A DNA stretch of 64,000 nucleotides from Punica granatum (GCF_007655135.1 NC_045128.1:19562811-19626810); one strand, 5' to 3'. Shown: positions 45,253 to 58,163, numbered from the stretch's first letter. Notes: generated by a model not told the origin, from the letters alone. Numbers and translations: made by a program.

Positions 45253-48200
45253 ATGGCAGCAAACACATCTAGTGCCTTTTGTTTGCGATCAATCCTTGAT
45301 AAGGAAAAACTATCCGGGAATAATTTCTTGGATTGGTACCGCAACTTGAGAATCGTTCTCACTTAGGAGAAAAAGTTATATGTCTTGGAGCAACCTCTTC
45401 CTGCGCCACCGCCTGATAATGCCACCCGAGCTGAGAGAGATGCTTATAGGAAGCATCAAGATGATGCCGTGAGCGTCGGATGTCTCATTCTAGCCACCAT
45501 GGATCTGAAGCTTCAAAAGCAACACGAGCACATGGGGGCGTACGATATGATCGTACATCTCAGGCAGCTCTATCAAGAGCAGGCCCGGCATGAGCGGTTC
45601 GACGTATCGAAGGCACTTTTTCAGGCAAAGTTGACTGAGGGCAGCCCGGTAGGTCCTCATGTACTCAATATGATTAGGTACGTGGAGACTCTGGGACGAC
45701 TAAGATTTCCTCTAGGTCAAGAGTTGGCCACAGATTTAATCCTGCAGTCGTTGCCCGGCAGTTATAGTCAGTTCGTCCTGAACTATAATATGAATGACTA
45801 TAACAAACCATTGCCTGAACTGCTTGGCATGTTGAGAACAGCTGAGCAGGATATTAGCAAAGGGACACCTGTTCTGATGGTCCAAGGGACCAAGAAAAAG
45901 GGCAAAGGCAAGAAGAAAGGCAAGAAAGCTAAGGGCGCATCCAAGTATGACTCGGGTGCATTGAAGCCCAAGGCCAAAGTGGCAAAGGATGATTGCTGCT
46001 TCCATTGTGGTAACAGTGGCCATTGGAAGCGGAATTGCAAGGTATACCTGGAGGAGTTGAAGAAGGAGAAGGGAAGTGAGACTTCCACTTCAGGTATCCA
46101 TGTTATAGAAATCAACGTATCTACTGCTTCTACATCCTGGGTATTAGATACCGGGTGTGGTGCTCACATTTGTGGAAATGTACAGGATCTAAGAAATAGT
46201 AGATCGTTGACAAAGGGCGAGGTGGACCTACGAGTTGGAAATGGAGCAAGGGTTACTGCATTAACTGTAGGGACTTATCACCTGTCTTTGCCTACTGGAC
46301 TTGTACTGGATCTTGACGACTGTTATTATGTGCCTGCTATTAGTAGAAACATAATATCTGTTTCTTGTTTGGACAAGAAAGGATTTTGTTTCACTATCAA
46401 GAACAAGTGTTGTTCTATGTACATGGATGATGTATTTTATGGCAGTGCACATTTAAGTAATGGTCTGTATGTTCTTGATCTAGACACACCCGTTTATAAC
46501 GTGGAAACCAAACGGCTCAAGTCCAATGATTCGAACCCGACTTACCTCTAGCATTGTCGTTTAGGCCATATTAGCGAGAATCGCATCTCCAGACTCCATA
46601 AGGATGGATTACTGGACTCGTTTGATTTTGAATCAATCGAGACATGCGAACCTTGTTTAATGGGGAAAATGACTAAGGCCCCCTTTACTGGAAAGGGTGA
46701 GCGAGCTAGTGATCTTTTGGCCTTCATACATACCGATGTATGTGGACCAGTGAACAAGCTTGCTAGAGGTGGGTATCTCTACTTCATTACATTTACTGAT
46801 GATTTCAGTAGATTTGGATATGTGTATTTGATGAAACACAAATCCGAATCCTTTGAAAAGTTCAAGGAATTTAAGAATGAAGTGGAAAATCGGTTGGGTA
46901 AGAGTATTAAAGCTCTTCGATCAAGTCGAGGAGGTGAATATTTGAGCTATGAGTTTGCTGACTATCTTAGACAGTGTGGGATTCTATCCCAACTGACTCC
47001 ACCCGGAACACCACAGTGGAATGGTGTAGCTGAGAGGAGGAATCGAACATTATTAGATATGATTCGGTCTTTGATGAGTCATGCAGATTTATCGGACTCC
47101 TTCTGGGGATATGCTCTACAGACAGCGGCTCTCATATTAAACCATGCTCCGTCGAAATCAGTTGAAAAGATACCATATGAGATGTGGTATGGGAAGCGTC
47201 CCAATATGTCTTTTCTAAAGATATGGGGTTACGAAGCTTACGTGAAGAAATTGTCTTCGGATAAGCTTGGCCCTAAATCGGATAAATGTTACTTTGTAGG
47301 GTATCCTAAGGAAACACGAAGATACTATTTCTATAATCCCACCGAGGGCAAAGTGTTTGTCGCTCGAACTGCATTATTCCTTGAGAAAGAGTTTCTCTTC
47401 AAAGGAACAAGTGGGAGGAAATTAGGACTTGGGGAAGTTCTACCACAAAATGACATTGACCAATCGACGGGTAAAGTTGCAGAACAACCACAAGGTGTTG
47501 TGGTACAATCTTCTACACAAGTGACACAGGAGCCTTGTAGGTCTGGTAGGATACGTCATGAGCCCGAGAGATATGGTTTTCTCGTGACTCAAGATAATGA
47601 TGTATTGCTCGTAGATAATGATGAGCCTACTACCTATGCGGAAGTCGTGACAAGCCCAGACTCCGAGAAATGGCTGGAGGCCATGAGATCTGAGATGGAG
47701 TCCATGTACACCAACCAAGTCTGGACTTTGGTTGATCCACCTGAAGGGGTAAAACCTATTGGGTGTAAGTGGGTCTTCAAGAAGAAGACAGATATGGATG
47801 GTAATGTGATTACCTTTAAGGGTCGACTAGTGGCAAAAGGTTTCAGACAAGTTCATGGTGTTGACTATGACGAAACCTTTTCCCCGGTGGCTATGCTTAA
47901 ATCTATCAGGATCTTGCTTGCAATTGCAGCTTACTATGACTATGAGATCTGGCAGATGGATGTCAAAACTGCTTTCCTGAATGGAAAGCTCCTCGAGGAT
48001 GTATACATGACACAACCTGAGGGTTTTGTCGGTCCACAAAGTGCCGGAAAGATTTCTAAGCTGCAACGTTCTATTTATGGACTGAGGCAAGCTTCTAGGA
48101 ACTGGAATCTTCGCTTTGATGATGCAGTCAAAGAGTTTGGCTTCATTAAGAATGAAGATGAACCCTGTGTTTACAAGAAGGTTAGTGGGAGCGCAGTGAT

Positions 48201-49143
48201 CTTCCTGGTATTGTATGTAGACGACATACTTTTAATCGGGAATGACATTCCTTCCCTACAGTCTGTGAAGACTTGGTTGGGAATGTGTTTCTCCATGAAA
48301 GACTTAGGCGAAGCTACCTATGTGTTAGGTATCAAGATCTATAGAGATAGATCCAGGAGAGTCCTTGGCTTAAGTCAGAGTGCATATGTAGATAAAGTGC
48401 TTCGGCGCTTTAGTATGCAGGATTCTAAGAAAGGATCGCTGCCCATGTTACATGGCATAAGCCTTTCAAAGGCTCAGAGTCTTTCTACTCAGGAGGAGAG
48501 GGATCGCATGAGTAGGATTCCATATGCATCAGCTATTGGATCCATCATGTATGCCATGTTATGCACTCGACCTGATGTCTCGTATGCTTTGAGCATGACA
48601 AGTCAGTACCAATCAGATCCAGGTGAGAGACACTGGATCGCAGTAAAGAACATCCTTAAGTACTTGCGAAGGACTAAGGAGATGTTCTTGGTATATGGGG
48701 GCGAAGAAGAGCTCGTTGTAAGAGGTTACACCGATACTAACTTCCAGTCCGATAAGGACGATAGTAGATCGCAATCAGGGTATGTGTTCTGCCTCAATGG
48801 AGGTGCTGTGAGTTGGAAGAGTTCCAAGTAGGAGACAGTAGCCGACTCCACCACAGAGGCCGAGTATATCGCTGCCTCTATCGCTGCAAAAGAGGCCGTT
48901 TGGATCAAGAAGTTCGTAACAGAACTTGCTATGGTTCCGAGCATCGCAGACCTAGTGGAACTCTATTGTGACAACAATGGAGCCAATGCGCAGGCTAAGG
49001 AACCCAGGTCTCACCAGCGATCCAAACATATACTCAGGCGCTGCCATCTCATTCGCGAGATTGTCGACAGAGGAGATGTGAAGATATGCAGAATACCAAC
49101 AGATGAGAATCTCGCAGATCCACTTACGAAGCCTCTTGTATAG
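45253..49143 (+). pseudogene. gag-pol: gag-pol polyprotein of copia element E (three stops)
   Basis: One frame of 1,297 codons from MAANTSSAF. Domains: gag (UBN2-like); zinc knuckle CCFHCGNSGHWKRNC near residue 250; protease VLDTGCGAHIC near 300; GAG-pre-integrase (HCRLGHISENRISRL); integrase with HTDVCGP (Asp, 46735) and Glu at 47032 (WNGVAE); RT with LYVDDI near 987; RNase H with GYTDTNFQSDKDDSRSQSGY and a C-terminal ENLADPLTK. Stops: TAG at 45364, 46549 and 48829, at positions normally Gln, Trp and Gln. The second integrase Asp, 36 codons before the Glu, is Ser (AGT, 46924-46926). There are no frameshifts. Domain order is the copia order and no env-like ORF follows. Confidence 0.93.
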
Positions 49144-49204
49144 CACAAGCACGAGGCTCACACTAGATCCTTAGGCATTAGGAATATGCCAGATTGGCTC
49201 TAGT

Positions 49205-49217
49205 GTAAGTGGGAGAT
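49205..49217 (+). other. polypurine tract of E
   Basis: GTAAGTGGGAGAT directly before the 3' LTR. Confidence 0.85.
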
Positions 49218-50884
49218 TGTTGGGAATTGGTGTATGCCCTAGAGGCAATCTGTCATCAATTCTGTAATATGACATTTATTTCATTATAATACGAGGCATT
49301 TATGTTATTGTGTGGGTTGCGCTGAATATCAATTTTACACAATAACGTCCTTGGAATAGTAGTTTCAACATGCATCAAGTGTGACTTGATTGTGAGATCC
49401 TATAATGACCGAACACTATTCCTAAATGTCCCTAATCAAAGTATTATCGTTAATTAGGACAACGATAATGCGGTTAGACTAGTGTGGGTGTAGATTGATG
49501 ACCAAATCTCACAGGTCATGGATGTGGAGACATCGAGTCACACCGCAGGTATACATTAAGAGTAATGTGTACTGGACTGACCCGTCATGAGACTGCTACA
49601 TGGGTCGTTACGTGTCTGTCATTAGCAGATCTCATAGTGATTATGGTGTAGTGGTCCTTTGACTTGAGGTCATCATAGTTTCCTACAGGTAATGTCGTAT
49701 ACTTTGATACTGTCAAACGCCACCGTAACAGGCTGGTTATAAAGACAGTTATTGGGTATACCACAGAGCATGGAAAGGAATGTGAGTGACCTAGATAGGA
49801 TTTGTCCCTCCTACGTAATGGGAGTGATATCTCACGGCCGCTTGGTGGGCAGAGTCTATAAGTGTATGCATACCCAAATGAGTTGATATAGGGATATCGA
49901 TCTCATTTGTTCTGATAGACTTACCCGGTAAACCAAGAAAAAGAGATTGAGCCATACAAGGATGACAACGACCATGCCTTGGGCTCAATAGAGATATAGA
50001 GGACAAAGGGATTATACTGCATGGTAACATAGGTTACAAAGTTCGTCGAGAAATTGACTTTCCGATTACTTGAGTAGCAGTGATGCATTGCTAGATGCCG
50101 CTCACTGTTTGTAATATTGAAATAGAGATTTCGATATTACTGTCAACGTAATCGGGAACCTACAGGGTCACACACTAAGACCAAATCGACGAGATGGTTT
50201 TGAAACACTAAATCTATCTAATAGAGATTAGACGAGTTACGGTGCAATTAGTTAATCGGATATTTAATGAGATTAAATTTACCGATTAATTAGACCCCGA
50301 TTTATTAGATTTAATGGACTTAATTCGATACACGACACAGAGACACACGGGACCCGAATTGGGAGCCACGTGGCACACACATGCCAAGAGACACATGTCA
50401 TTTGCATGGATGCCAAGTGCATTCCATGTGGCCTCATTTTGCATGAAAGTCATGCAAAATCAATGTATTGTCGAATGCATATATATAGCCATCAGAAATG
50501 GGATGGATATATATATATATATATATATATATGACATATGTGTGTGCATGTATGTTTTGTATATATGAATGTATGGGTGTATGAGTATTTGGATCGAATT
50601 GTTCGATTTGAAGACATCCATTAGTCTTATTGTTATCGGAGTCACACCGGTGTTTCTTTCGAGCATTGGCCGCTAGCACCGCTGATCTCGAAGACTCGTC
50701 GACGAAGTCGGTGTGGATACCGGTAGAGGCATTACTCGTGGGACGCTTGGTCAACGGTTTAAAAGATTCCAGGTACACTTTATCTATTCCCATTCTACTA
50801 GTAGGTCTTGGGATTTAGTTTCACGGGTAGGAAATTTTGAATTTCTATTCCTTTTACGCTTCCGTAGGTCCCGTGAAACTAGCA
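49218..50884 (+). mobile_element. 3' LTR of copia element E
   Basis: 1,667 bp, ending AACTAGCA. The TA run (50508-50532) is longer than in the 5' LTR. Confidence 0.93.
50508..50532. repeat. (TA)n microsatellite in E 3' LTR
   Basis: 25 nt of alternating T and A, against 14 nt in the 5' LTR (44159-44172). Confidence 0.9.
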
Positions 50885-50889
50885 ATATC
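50885..50889. repeat. target-site duplication of copia element E (right)
   Basis: ATATC, matching 42864-42868. Confidence 0.92.
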
Positions 50890-52020
50890 GTTGCTGGCCC
50901 TTCTCCTCAGCTCGGAACCACACAGGGAAGCCCTCCTGCGGGTCCTAACAGCTGCACAAGTACCCAAGGGGATGTCTCCGGACCGAATGGAGGAAACCAT
51001 CAACTCCATTTTCTTCAATACCATCTCGTTTTCAGACGACGAGCTCCCCTCTTAAGGATGCGCGCATTCCCGGGCATTGCATATTGTCTGCAAGTGCAAC
51101 AACCACATCGTCGGTCGGGTCATGATTGACAACGGCTCCACATTCAACGTATGCCCGGTGACTACGTTGAAGCAGATGAAGATAGATCTCAACCGCGTCC
51201 GCCCGAGTAAGACAACGGTCCGAGCCTTCGATGGCTCGCGAAGGGAGGTGAACGGGGGGATCGACCTCCTCATAGATATCGGCCCGTGCTCTTTTAGCGT
51301 CACATTCCAAGTGCTGGATATCCCGAATGCCTTCAGCCTACTACTCGGGAGACCTTGGATCCACTCGGCCGACGCCATTTCCTCCTCTCTGCATCAGAAG
51401 CTAAAATTCATCGTTGAGGAGAGGATCATCACGGTCAAAGGAGAGGAAGATTACGCCATCTATAAAGAGACAGCGGTCCCTTACATCAGCGTCGGAAACG
51501 ATGAAAACCTGCCCTTCTACTCCTTCGAGACCATCTCCGTCATTCGGGATTACGGAGAGGTCGGACCGTCCCGTGCCGACCGCATGATAGGGAAAGTCCT
51601 TTTGCGCCACAATTACATCCCCGGCATCGGCCTTGGGGAGCGCGGGCAAGGAATCAGCCGCCCCATCGAAGTTGAAGAGTATAAGCATAGGAGAGGACTC
51701 GGCTTTCGCCCCTCCTGCCATGAAATTATTGAGGCCCGCCGAGGCAACCATCTCCATTGCCTCGCTACGCACTATGGAAGACTCAACAGGGGCATGCAAG
51801 TTCCCCCACTTTCTCACTTCTTCCCCCGACCTCCTCTCATCATCGGGAGCACCCTTGACGGCCCTTCCTCGGACCCCGACAACACGCCTGACGCTTCGCC
51901 AACCGTGTACGCCGTCACCGAGGAGATTCCTTCAGGGGTTCACATCCGCCCGGCGCAGGAAAATGAGGAGCTCAACAATTGGACCTCAGTCCCGCGCTAT
52001 TCGGCTGTGATCGCCGATGT
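50890..52020 (+). pseudogene. pro: gag C-terminus and protease of element D, second part
   Basis: The frame resumes at SLLALLLSSEPHREALLRVL, has a stop at 51053-51055 (A reads Glu there), then protease with MIDNGSTFNVCPVTT, LLLGRPWIHSADA, and the G-patch-like PGIGLGERGQGISRPIE. It continues with a complete C-terminus ending YSAVIADV at the intron donor. The poly-A frameshift of element A is not present. Confidence 0.88.
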
Positions 52021-52231
52021 GTAAGATTTATCTATGTAAAAGATGTTTCCCGCGTGTTGGCGCAACCATAGGCCGCACGACGGAAGAGGGATTTCTGTTA
52101 TGGTTTCGCGATCCGTACGATCAATGAATTTCCTACATGCACTTTTTGAATTCTCACGTGTTCTATTTCTTTCCCTGCTCTCTCGTTTACAACGTTCTGA
52201 TTGTTCTAAGACGATCCTTTCAATTTTCCAG
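52021..52231 (+). other. Ogre-type intron between protease and RT (element D)
   Basis: Donor GT|GTAAGA at 52021 and acceptor TTTTCCAG ending at 52231, with a pyrimidine-rich tract before it; 211 nt. Removal restores GTG (Val) and the pol frame, exactly as in A. Outside the splice sites the intron sequence differs from A's. Confidence 0.8.
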
Positions 52232-55200
52232 GCTCCACTCGAATCCAAATCATCGACACGTCGATTCGAACCCATCCGAAGAGTGTCTCGGAGAGCCCCG
52301 ACTCGTATACTTCGGGGAAGGGCTCGACGAAGACAGTCAAGTGCCTGAGATTGAAGAGAGTTTGCACTGCCTCGAGGATCGCTAGCTCACCTCAGTCGAG
52401 CCAATGGAAGAGATTAATGTGGGCATCGAAAACGAGCCTCGCACCTTAAAGATTGGCTCGGGTCTCGACCCAACGCAACGAGCCCGAATGATCGACTTCC
52501 TAACAAGATACCAAGAAGTTTTTGCCTGGTCCTACGCCGACATGCCGGGTCTAGACCCGTCGATAGTGAAGCACTTCCTCTCGCTAAACACTGAGAAGTT
52601 TCCGCCCAAACGGCAGCAATTACGACGGCAACGGGCAAGCCTCCTTCTCCGCATCAAAGAGGAGGTTGTCAAGCAGATCAACGCAGGTTTTCTCGAAGTT
52701 TGTAACTATTCCGAATGGGTGGCGAACATTGTGCCGGTAGAAAAGAAGGACGGAAGGGTTCGAGTTTGCGTCGACTACCGAGACCTCAACAAGGCTAGCC
52801 CTAAAGACAATTTTCCCTTGCCCCACATCGACATACTAGTTGATAACACGGCGCACCACGCCCAATTTTCTTTCATGGACGGCTTCTCCGAATACAACCA
52901 AATTCGGATGGCCGAGGAAGACAAGATCAAGACGACGTTTCACTTCAATGTGGGGAACCTTTTGTTACCGTGTCATGCCTTTCGGCCTCAAGAATGCCGG
53001 GGCAACTTATCAGAGAGCTATGGTTACATTGTTCCACGATATGATGCACAAAGAAGTCGAGGTCTATGTCGACGACATGATTGCCAATTCCAAAGAAGGA
53101 GAAGATCACCTCGTTAATTTGAAGCGTCTTTTCGGCCGCTTAAAAGAGTACAAACTTCGGCTTAATCCGGCAAAATGCACTTTCGGCGCCCGATCGGGAA
53201 AACTACTAGGATTCGTGGTCAGCGAGCGCGGTATCGAGGTAGATCCGGATAAGGTCAAGGCAATCAAAGAGCTTCCTCCGCCGTCATCGGTTCGTGAAGT
53301 ACGAGGCTTTCTAGGGCGATTGAATTACATCGCGTGATTCATTGCAAACCTGACAAACAAATGCCAACGCGGCGATCGAATGGGACGAAGAATGTCAGAA
53401 GGCCTTCGACACCATCAAGGCATATCTGGTTCAACCGCCGGTGTTGGTTCCGCCTACACCAGGCCGCCCCCTCATACTTTACCTAACTGTACGCCGACAA
53501 TCATTAGGATGAATGTTAGGGCAGGAGGAGGAGTCCACACACACGGAGCACGCGATCTATTATCTGAGCAAAAAGTTCACCGACGGAGAGTCCAATTATC
53601 CGGAAATCGAGAAGATGTGCTATGCATTGGTGTGGATCATGCAGAGGCTCACGCTTTATCACACGATTCGCTTGCTGTCAAAGGCGGATCCCCTAAAGTA
53701 TTTACTCGATAGCCATGCGGAACATCGCCAAATGGCGTTGTCAGTTGACGGAAAATGACATCGAGTACGTATCCCGCACCTCGGTTAAGGGGCAGGCGAT
53801 CGCGGATCATTTGGCAGAATTCCCAATTGAAGATAACACGCCGATCGACCCCAACTTCCCGGATGAGGGGATTCTTCAAGTAGATGATGAGGGGGAAAAA
53901 CCGGAATGGAGGATGTATTTTGATGGCGCCGTCAACTCCACAGGGTCCGTTATTGGCGCAGTGCTAATATCCCCGGACGGACGCTATTACCCGGTAGCGG
54001 CAAAGATCGACTTCCCGTGCACCAATAATGTGGCCGAATACGAGGCATGTATTCTCGGCCTACAAGCGCCGATTGATTTCAAGGTAAAAGAGCTAGAAGT
54101 ATTTGGCGACTCTATACTCACAATCTTCCAAACATTGGGGCTGTGGAAGACAAAAGATGCGAAGTTAGTGCCATACCACGAGTGCCTCGAGAGGTTAACC
54201 GAGAACTTCGAAGACATCTCGTTCACCTACACCCCGCGCATGAATAATCAATTCGCAGATGCGCTCGCGACGCTTGCCTCCATGGTGAGCATCACAAAGG
54301 AAAACCTTATCGAGCCCCTCGAGATTGAGATAACCAAAGGGACGGCACACTGCAACGCGATCGAAGCGTCCGAGGCAAAGCCGTGGTACGAAGACATCAA
54401 GAACTTTCTAAGAACCGGCCAATGCCCTCCATTCGCTGATCGCCGCGACCGAAAGACGCTCAGACGCCTCGCGATACACTATTTTCTGAGCGGCGAGATA
54501 CTTTACCGCCGTTCCTTTGACTCCACGCTCCTTCGGTGCATCGATGAACACGAGTCGCGACGTCTTATGGAGGAAGTGTATGAGAGAAACTGTGGACCCC
54601 ATATGAACGGTCTCATGCTCACTAAGAAGATTATGCGCCTAGGCTATTATTGGTCCACCATGGAGACTGATTGTGTGAAGCATGTCAGACATTGCCACCG
54701 ATGTCAAGTTTACGCCGATCAGATCAAAGCGCCGCCCAACGAACTACGCCCCATGACGGCACCATGACCCTTTTCAATGTGGGGAATGGATGTGATTGGC
54801 CCGATCAACCCCAAAGCGTCTAACGGACATATGTTTATCTTGGTGGCAATTGATTACTTCACTAAATGGATCGAGGCTATCACTCTAGCGTCGATCACTG
54901 CAAAAGCCGTGGCCCGTTTTCTCAGACGCGATGTCATTGCCCGGTATGGAGTTCCGGCGACGATCATCACGGATAATGCCAAGAATTTGAACAACAAAGT
55001 CATCGACGAGCTTTGTGCCCAATTTAAGATTCGACACCGCAACTCCACTCCATACCGTCCGCAAATGAACGGTGCGGTGGAAGCTGCGAACAAGAACATC
55101 AAGAAGATCATTGAAAAGATGACGGTGAATTACAAGGATTGGCACGAAATGCTTCCTTACGCTCTCTTGGCATACCGAACTTCAATCCGGACCTCCACGG

Positions 55201-55631
55201 GGGCAACTCCATATTCCTTGGTTTACGGCATGAAAGCAGTCCTCCCAATTGAGGTTGAAATCCCTTCCATGAGGATTCTCGCCGAAACCGAACTTGAAGA
55301 AGCAGAATGGGCGAAACAGCGCTGTGAACAATTAAACTTCATTGATGAAAAGAGATTGAAAGCGCTGTGCCATGGATAGTGCTACCAGCAAAGAATGGCT
55401 CGGGCATTCAACGCGAGAGTCCGTCACCGCGAATTCAACCCCGGTGACCTCGTTTTGAGGAAAGTCCTACACGTCACGCCGGACTCCCGGGGAAAGTTCT
55501 CATACAAATACGACGGACCCTTTGTTGTCAAGGAGACCTTCTCCGGGGGAGCCGTCATTTTAAGCGACATGGATGGGACTGAAAATGCACTCCCGGTCAA
55601 CGCTGACGCCATCAAGAAGTATTATCCATGA
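52232..55631 (+). pseudogene. pol: pol of element D (degenerate)
   Basis: Collinear with A's pol: LHSNPNHRHVDSNPSEE, RT with VYVDDMIAN, two RNase H regions (YFDGAVNSTGSVIGAV), integrase with MDVIG, TDNAKN and AVEAANK, ending KKYYP. Damage along its length: TAG at 52383, a 1-nt shift near 52945, TGA at 53335 (CGA in A's sense), a short deletion with shift near 53365, TGA near 53511, another deletion and shift near 53700, TGA at 54765 (Trp), and TAG at 55377 (Gln). It is a relic and cannot give a full polyprotein. Confidence 0.9.
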
Positions 55632-55771
55632 TCATCCACATTCGTATCTCAGTTGTCGGACCTCGTGTCCATTTCTTTTATAGTACCTTTTTTTCATTTC
55701 TCTATGTGTACACAGACTCCCATCACTCTCTTCACCACGAAACCTTCCTGAGAGAAAAGAAGAATAACTCT

Positions 55772-56050
55772 CCCGCTAGGTCGAAAACCTCTCCGAGGCG
55801 GCCTAGGCAAAAGTTAGGGAACGAGGGGCACGACTTAAAATCTCGCAAAAGGGAGTCGTGGTAAAAGGAGAGCATAAATCACTTCCTCGCTAGGTTGAAA
55901 ACCCGCAAAGGGCGGTCTAGGCAAAAGTTAGAGGAACCGAGAGATGCGATTGGACCCAAACATGGGTGATCGTAGCAAAAGATGAGTGTTCATGTGAGAA
56001 AAATCAAATAAAATACCCCGCTAGGTCATCACGCATCTCGTGGCCTAGGC
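55772..56050 (+). other. five-hairpin structured RNA region downstream of pol (element D)
   Basis: Stems at 55772-55808, 55829-55860, 55888-55922, 55945-55975 and 56020-56050. The order, spacing and linkers (GGCAAAAGTTAGGG, GGTAAAAGGAGAG, GGCAAAAGTTAGAGG, AGCAAAAGATGAG, GGCAAAAGTTAGGGG) match element A, while several stem bases changed in pairs. It lies 140 nt after the pol stop. Confidence 0.8.
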
Positions 56051-56703
56051 AAAAGTTAGGGGACAATGTCGGCTTGACCACGAAAGAAAGGCAACACTTC
56101 TCCGTGAAGCTACACCGAGTAGTGGTTCGGCATCTTCCGACGCGAGCAAACTCTCTTCGGCTCTCCAGGCTCGAGACCCGTTTCGAAATGGGGTCGAGTC
56201 GACGTATCCTAGATTTGGAGGATCCCATAAGATCCCTCCTTTTACCTTTATGCACATATTCTACGGGCTATCCGTTCCAGAAAAAGCCACTCTCCGATAG
56301 GGACATGACCGCCCTCCAACGGTCACCAATAGCAAATCCTCGATACATCTTTACATAGATTCTTCTTATGCATCATAGTCTCGTCGACTGAGTGCGACTG
56401 ACGTCCTTTGTAGGTTTCCGTTTCTCCGCGCGCAGGTACGGTCGGGAACCCTGAGAGGCATCTTCTCCCCGACGGACGCGAGTGTGGCCCATGTAGCAGG
56501 CCGCAATCCCGAGCCGAGTGAAGGGGCAAAAAGGGGGAAAACCACTCAACTCCCGCTCAAACCGCGACGAATGACACCTCGCATGGCACAAGCATGACTT
56601 CGGTTCCGAGACGCACCATCCACCTTTGCCGGCACCTCCGAGATGCCATCTGGCGTCGATGTCCACTTCTGCCTTCCCTACACTTTAGTAATTTTACTGC
56701 TTT
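56051..56703 (+). other. 3' non-coding region of element D, truncated by LTR H
   Basis: The first half matches A's region at 6870-7380 by eye. The tandem repeats, PPT and 3' LTR of D are not present before H starts. Confidence 0.65.
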
Positions 56704-58163
56704 TGTCAGCACCCTATTTTGGTCCACCGGCTCCAACAGAAGACTTCCGATCAAAGCTCAGGTCACTATTCACGATCTGGAAACCGGAGGCGAACATGCT
56801 GGCACGAAATCATGAATTATGGGAGAGAAGCAGGGTCCACTAGAAAAGCACAGGAGGGCAATTGGAAGAGTAAACAGACGACGAGCCCCGAAGCAACAGG
56901 GGTTGGCACTGTGACACTATTTATCACCGGATCACCGAAGCGTCGGAAGGTATCCAATATGGGACTCTAAAAATCCCTCTTGGTGCCAAAATGACCAATG
57001 GCACATCTGAGCGCATTTCAGAAGCATCCTGCTTATGCCGGGGCACTCCCAAACATTCACAGACGCCTTCCCAACAGGGCTCCCGGGACGTCCAACCCGC
57101 CAATGAACAAACGACACTCGGAAACAGGCCTACACACACCCAAGGACCACCAGAACCATGAAACGGGATTCAGACTGCGTTTCGGGGTTCATCTTGGTCT
57201 CCCGAGTGGATTTCGACCCCTAAAAAAGGGGCCATTTTCTACAGAAAGACATAGCCGGAGACCCTTTTAACAAATCGTCAGTGCACGAGATTTGAGCCAA
57301 TCAATCCCAAGGACCTCAAGGGCTTGGGAGTTAAATCCCGATCGCATTACAAAATCCATTTAGGTTTCCCGAGTACCATTCCAGTAACAAAAAGGCCCCT
57401 TTCATGGGGAATCTTGTGATCATAGCTCATTCAGGAAAATGTTGACATCCGAGCTTTGCACCACCCACTCCCAACAACCCCCAGGGGCTAGGAAATCATT
57501 TCGATTCGGACCAAGCAAGTCATACCGATCTCCCGAGTGACGTTTCAATGGTCACGAAAGTCTCCCGACAAGCCTTCGGGACTCATTTTTGACAAACGGA
57601 GATCACAGTGGTCTCCGAACACATCAGGACACTCGGGAAACACTGAGAAAGCCCCGTTCGCGGATTCCTAGGTCATCTTCTGTTATCGATCTCCAGTCGG
57701 GGTCAGTGAGTAAACCGTTCTGCCCAAAGCACAAAGTACACCGACACGAGCGGTACAGCACGTAGAGGCGCGAACATGCGACAGAAACGAACAACTTCGC
57801 TCCAATCATCCAAACTGAGCAAAACTGGCTTTTAAGAGCCCGAGCTACCCGAGCATTTACTTACACGGAGCATGTCAATATTAGGCTCATTAAAATTGCA
57901 TTTGCACATACATCGATAATTCGTCGTTCAAACGAGCCACGAAAATCAAACAAGCGACCAATCGAGCCCCGAGCTTCTTTCGGCTTTCTTTCTAGTCAAG
58001 TGGGACCCTTGAGCTAGCCAAGCCAAGCCGAGCCAAGCCATGGCTTCTCTCTAGGGGTGGCTAAAAGCAAGCCAACTCTCTCCCATCCACCCATTTCAAA
58101 ATATCTCTTACACCCCATCACTTCTCTTCTTCCATCCATCACCTCCCATCAACTTTTCAAGAC
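56704..58163 (+). mobile_element. LTR H, first 1.46 kb (B/F subfamily), plus orientation
   Basis: It starts TGTCAGCACCCTATTTTGG and matches the inverse complement of F's LTR start, including the GTTTCAGTGGTC-like and CCCGAGTGACGTTTC blocks. There is no polypurine tract before it, so it is probably an independent insertion into D and not D's own 3' LTR. Element I interrupts it at 58164; the rest is off the right side. Confidence 0.8.

Larger units (their letters stand above)
42869..50884 (+). mobile_element. Ty1/copia retrotransposon E, full length, Angela-like
   Basis: Complete 8.0-kb element with two LTRs, initiator-Met tRNA primer site, one gag-pol frame in copia order (integrase before RT), polypurine tract, and ATATC target duplications. 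It is inserted in D's gag-pro. The coding frame has three in-frame TAG stops and a lost integrase Asp, so it is no longer autonomous. Confidence 0.93.

Noticed and set aside
56704..58163. LTR H as the 3' LTR of element D
   Set aside because: It follows D's 3' region in the right orientation, but the sequence before it (TTTACTGCTTTT) is not a polypurine tract and D's 3' region stops short of the part that holds the repeat array and PPT in A. An independent insertion fits better.
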